From contig JBBSIS010000078.1 in NCBI GenBank assembly GCA_038231955.1, forward strand, positions 1-13,568: a stretch of DNA of 13,568 nt, given 5' to 3'. The DNA comes from CADCTB01 sp038231955 (lineage in GTDB: Bacteria; Actinomycetota; Acidimicrobiia; Acidimicrobiales; AC-14). This document shows positions 12,674 to 13,568 of this stretch, one piece after another (the stretch's first letter is position 1; each line of letters begins with the position of its first letter). Below the pieces are notes generated by a model. It did not search any database. It was not told the DNA's origin and worked only from the letters and a program-made list of their open reading frames with translations. The position numbers were made by a program, and so were the translations under genes.

Positions 12674-13568
12674 ATGGAGGGCGAAGGGCAGCCGGTCGGA
12701 GGCCGGGAGCGACGGGAACCCCGGGCATCACACGATCGACGAGTCCGGCGGGCCGTCCTGCTGGCGGCAGTGGCGCTGAGTTCGCTTGCCCTCCTGCTCG
12801 TTGTGTCGGGCGTGGGAGGCCCGAGGGATGGCCGCGATGTGTCGACCGGCCCGGTGGGCCAAGGCGCCGCATCCACGACGCCGGCCATACTCGGCCCGGC
12901 CCCGCTGTTGCTGTGGGCGACCGGCGACGCCTCGCCCGGTCGGGTGACGCTCCATTTCAGCCGGCCGGTGGTGGAGGGGAGCCCGGGTCACCCCGCCGCC
13001 ATGAGCCTCGTCGTCTATGGCGACACCACCAGGGGTTGCTCGACCGGCCCGCAGGGCGGCGCCCACGAATACCTTTCGGGCATTGGTACGGACACGATCA
13101 CCACGGATGCCTCAGGCCTGGTCGGTGGCACCGTGTACATCACCGTCGGCGACGGGTTCGTGAGGAGCGCAGCGGACGGGACGCCGTACCGGTCGACGGG
13201 CTGCATCCACATCAGCGTCACCGCCTCCGGGCCGGCGGCGCCGACGACCGATGGACCCGCGGGCGGCCCCGAGCTGGTCTCGGCCACCGGCGATCGCGCC
13301 TCGGGACGGATCACGCTGCGCTTCAGCCACCCGGTAGTCGCGGGTGACGGCCCGGGCGCGTACGGTCCTTCTGATCCGCCGCCCGGTAACGCCCGCCTGG
13401 CACCGATGCAGCTGGTGTTCTACGGGGCTGACAGCACCTGTCGGTCGCCAACCGGCAACGCCCACCAGTTCCTGTCCGGCCTCGGGACAGACACGATCAC
13501 CCTCGACGCAGCCAATCTCGTCGTCGGTGCCACCTACGTCTCGATCCTGCCCGGCTTCGTCAAAGGGG
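12674..13568 (+). CDS. Membrane-anchored exported protein with two tandem beta-rich repeats (3' end outside window)
   Basis: The frame stays open from ATG 12674 to the window edge, 298 residues. The N-terminus is cytosolic and Arg-rich (RERREPRASHDRRVRR, 11-26), followed by one hydrophobic segment (27-46). This suggests an uncleaved anchor or a long signal peptide, then a Ser/Thr/Pro linker. Two repeats follow: residues 79-165 and 201-298. Each has (W/S)ATGD..xGR(V/I)TL.FS.PVV, a (S/Q)LV.YG strand with one cysteine after it (C122, C256), and H(E/Q)(Y/F)LSG(I/L)GTDTIT.DA..LV.G. A further cysteine, C177, follows repeat 1. The folds resemble extracellular Ig-like beta sandwiches, but no named family is certain. 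An in-frame GTG at 12587 could add 29 Arg-rich residues. Neither start has a clear ribosome-binding site. The 122 nt before it hold nothing else I recognise. Confidence 0.75.
   Translation, partial: MEGEGQPVGGRERREPRASHDRRVRRAVLLAAVALSSLALLLVVSGVGGPRDGRDVSTGPVGQGAASTTPAILGPAPLLLWATGDASPGRVTLHFSRPVVEGSPGHPAAMSLVVYGDTTRGCSTGPQGGAHEYLSGIGTDTITTDASGLVGGTVYITVGDGFVRSAADGTPYRSTGCIHISVTASGPAAPTTDGPAGGPELVSATGDRASGRITLRFSHPVVAGDGPGAYGPSDPPPGNARLAPMQLVFYGADSTCRSPTGNAHQFLSGLGTDTITLDAANLVVGATYVSILPGFVKG

Noticed and set aside
12728..13465. Minus-strand open frames opposite the end of the window
   Set aside because: They are Arg/Pro/Gly-rich without motifs. The plus strand carries one continuous frame with a membrane anchor and two matching repeats.

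Overview
The window is a high-GC stretch that reads as an actinobacterial chromosome. The pointers are a mycothiol synthase (MshD), the short actinobacterial type of glycogen synthase (GlgA/GlgM), GTG and TTG starts, and TANNNT -10 hexamers lying directly against start codons. An order such as Acidimicrobiales would fit (HisA looks canonical rather than PriA-like), but that is inference. Almost everything is chromosomal housekeeping. I see no mobile element, CRISPR array, tRNA or rRNA.

Layout. Positions 1-600 hold the tail of a small upstream gene, a RelE/ParE-like toxin gene and a doubtful 41-residue reading frame. Positions 652-8168 form one long minus-strand block, transcribed hisD-hisC-hisB-hisH-hisA-hisF-glgC-glgA. 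The six his genes are packed with overlaps or gaps of at most 13 nt. They cover imidazole-glycerol-phosphate formation through to histidinol oxidation; hisG, hisE and hisI must lie elsewhere. glgC starts 22 nt after hisF but appears to have its own -10 element, and glgA follows 10 nt later, so glgC-glgA is a glycogen / maltose-1-phosphate pair that can be read alone or by read-through from his.

Positions 8169-9446 hold a small helical protein gene (+), a hairpin-rich convergent terminator zone and nth (endonuclease III, -). nth diverges from mshD (+) across a 52-bp tandem repeat of two 26-bp units that fills the space between the two predicted -10 elements. mshD collides tail to tail with a VIT1/CCC1-type membrane transporter gene (-), overlapping it by 43 nt. 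The transporter gene is divergent from rlmN (+) with only 51 bp between start codons. rlmN is followed at 4 nt by a small four-helix membrane protein. The window ends inside a membrane-anchored exported protein gene (12674 onward, open at the 3' edge) with two tandem beta-rich repeats.

The most general observation is that all six genes that head a likely transcription unit (glgC, hisD, nth, mshD, the VIT gene, rlmN) carry TANNNT exactly 6-8 nt before the start codon. This predicts leaderless or near-leaderless mRNAs and settles several start codons.
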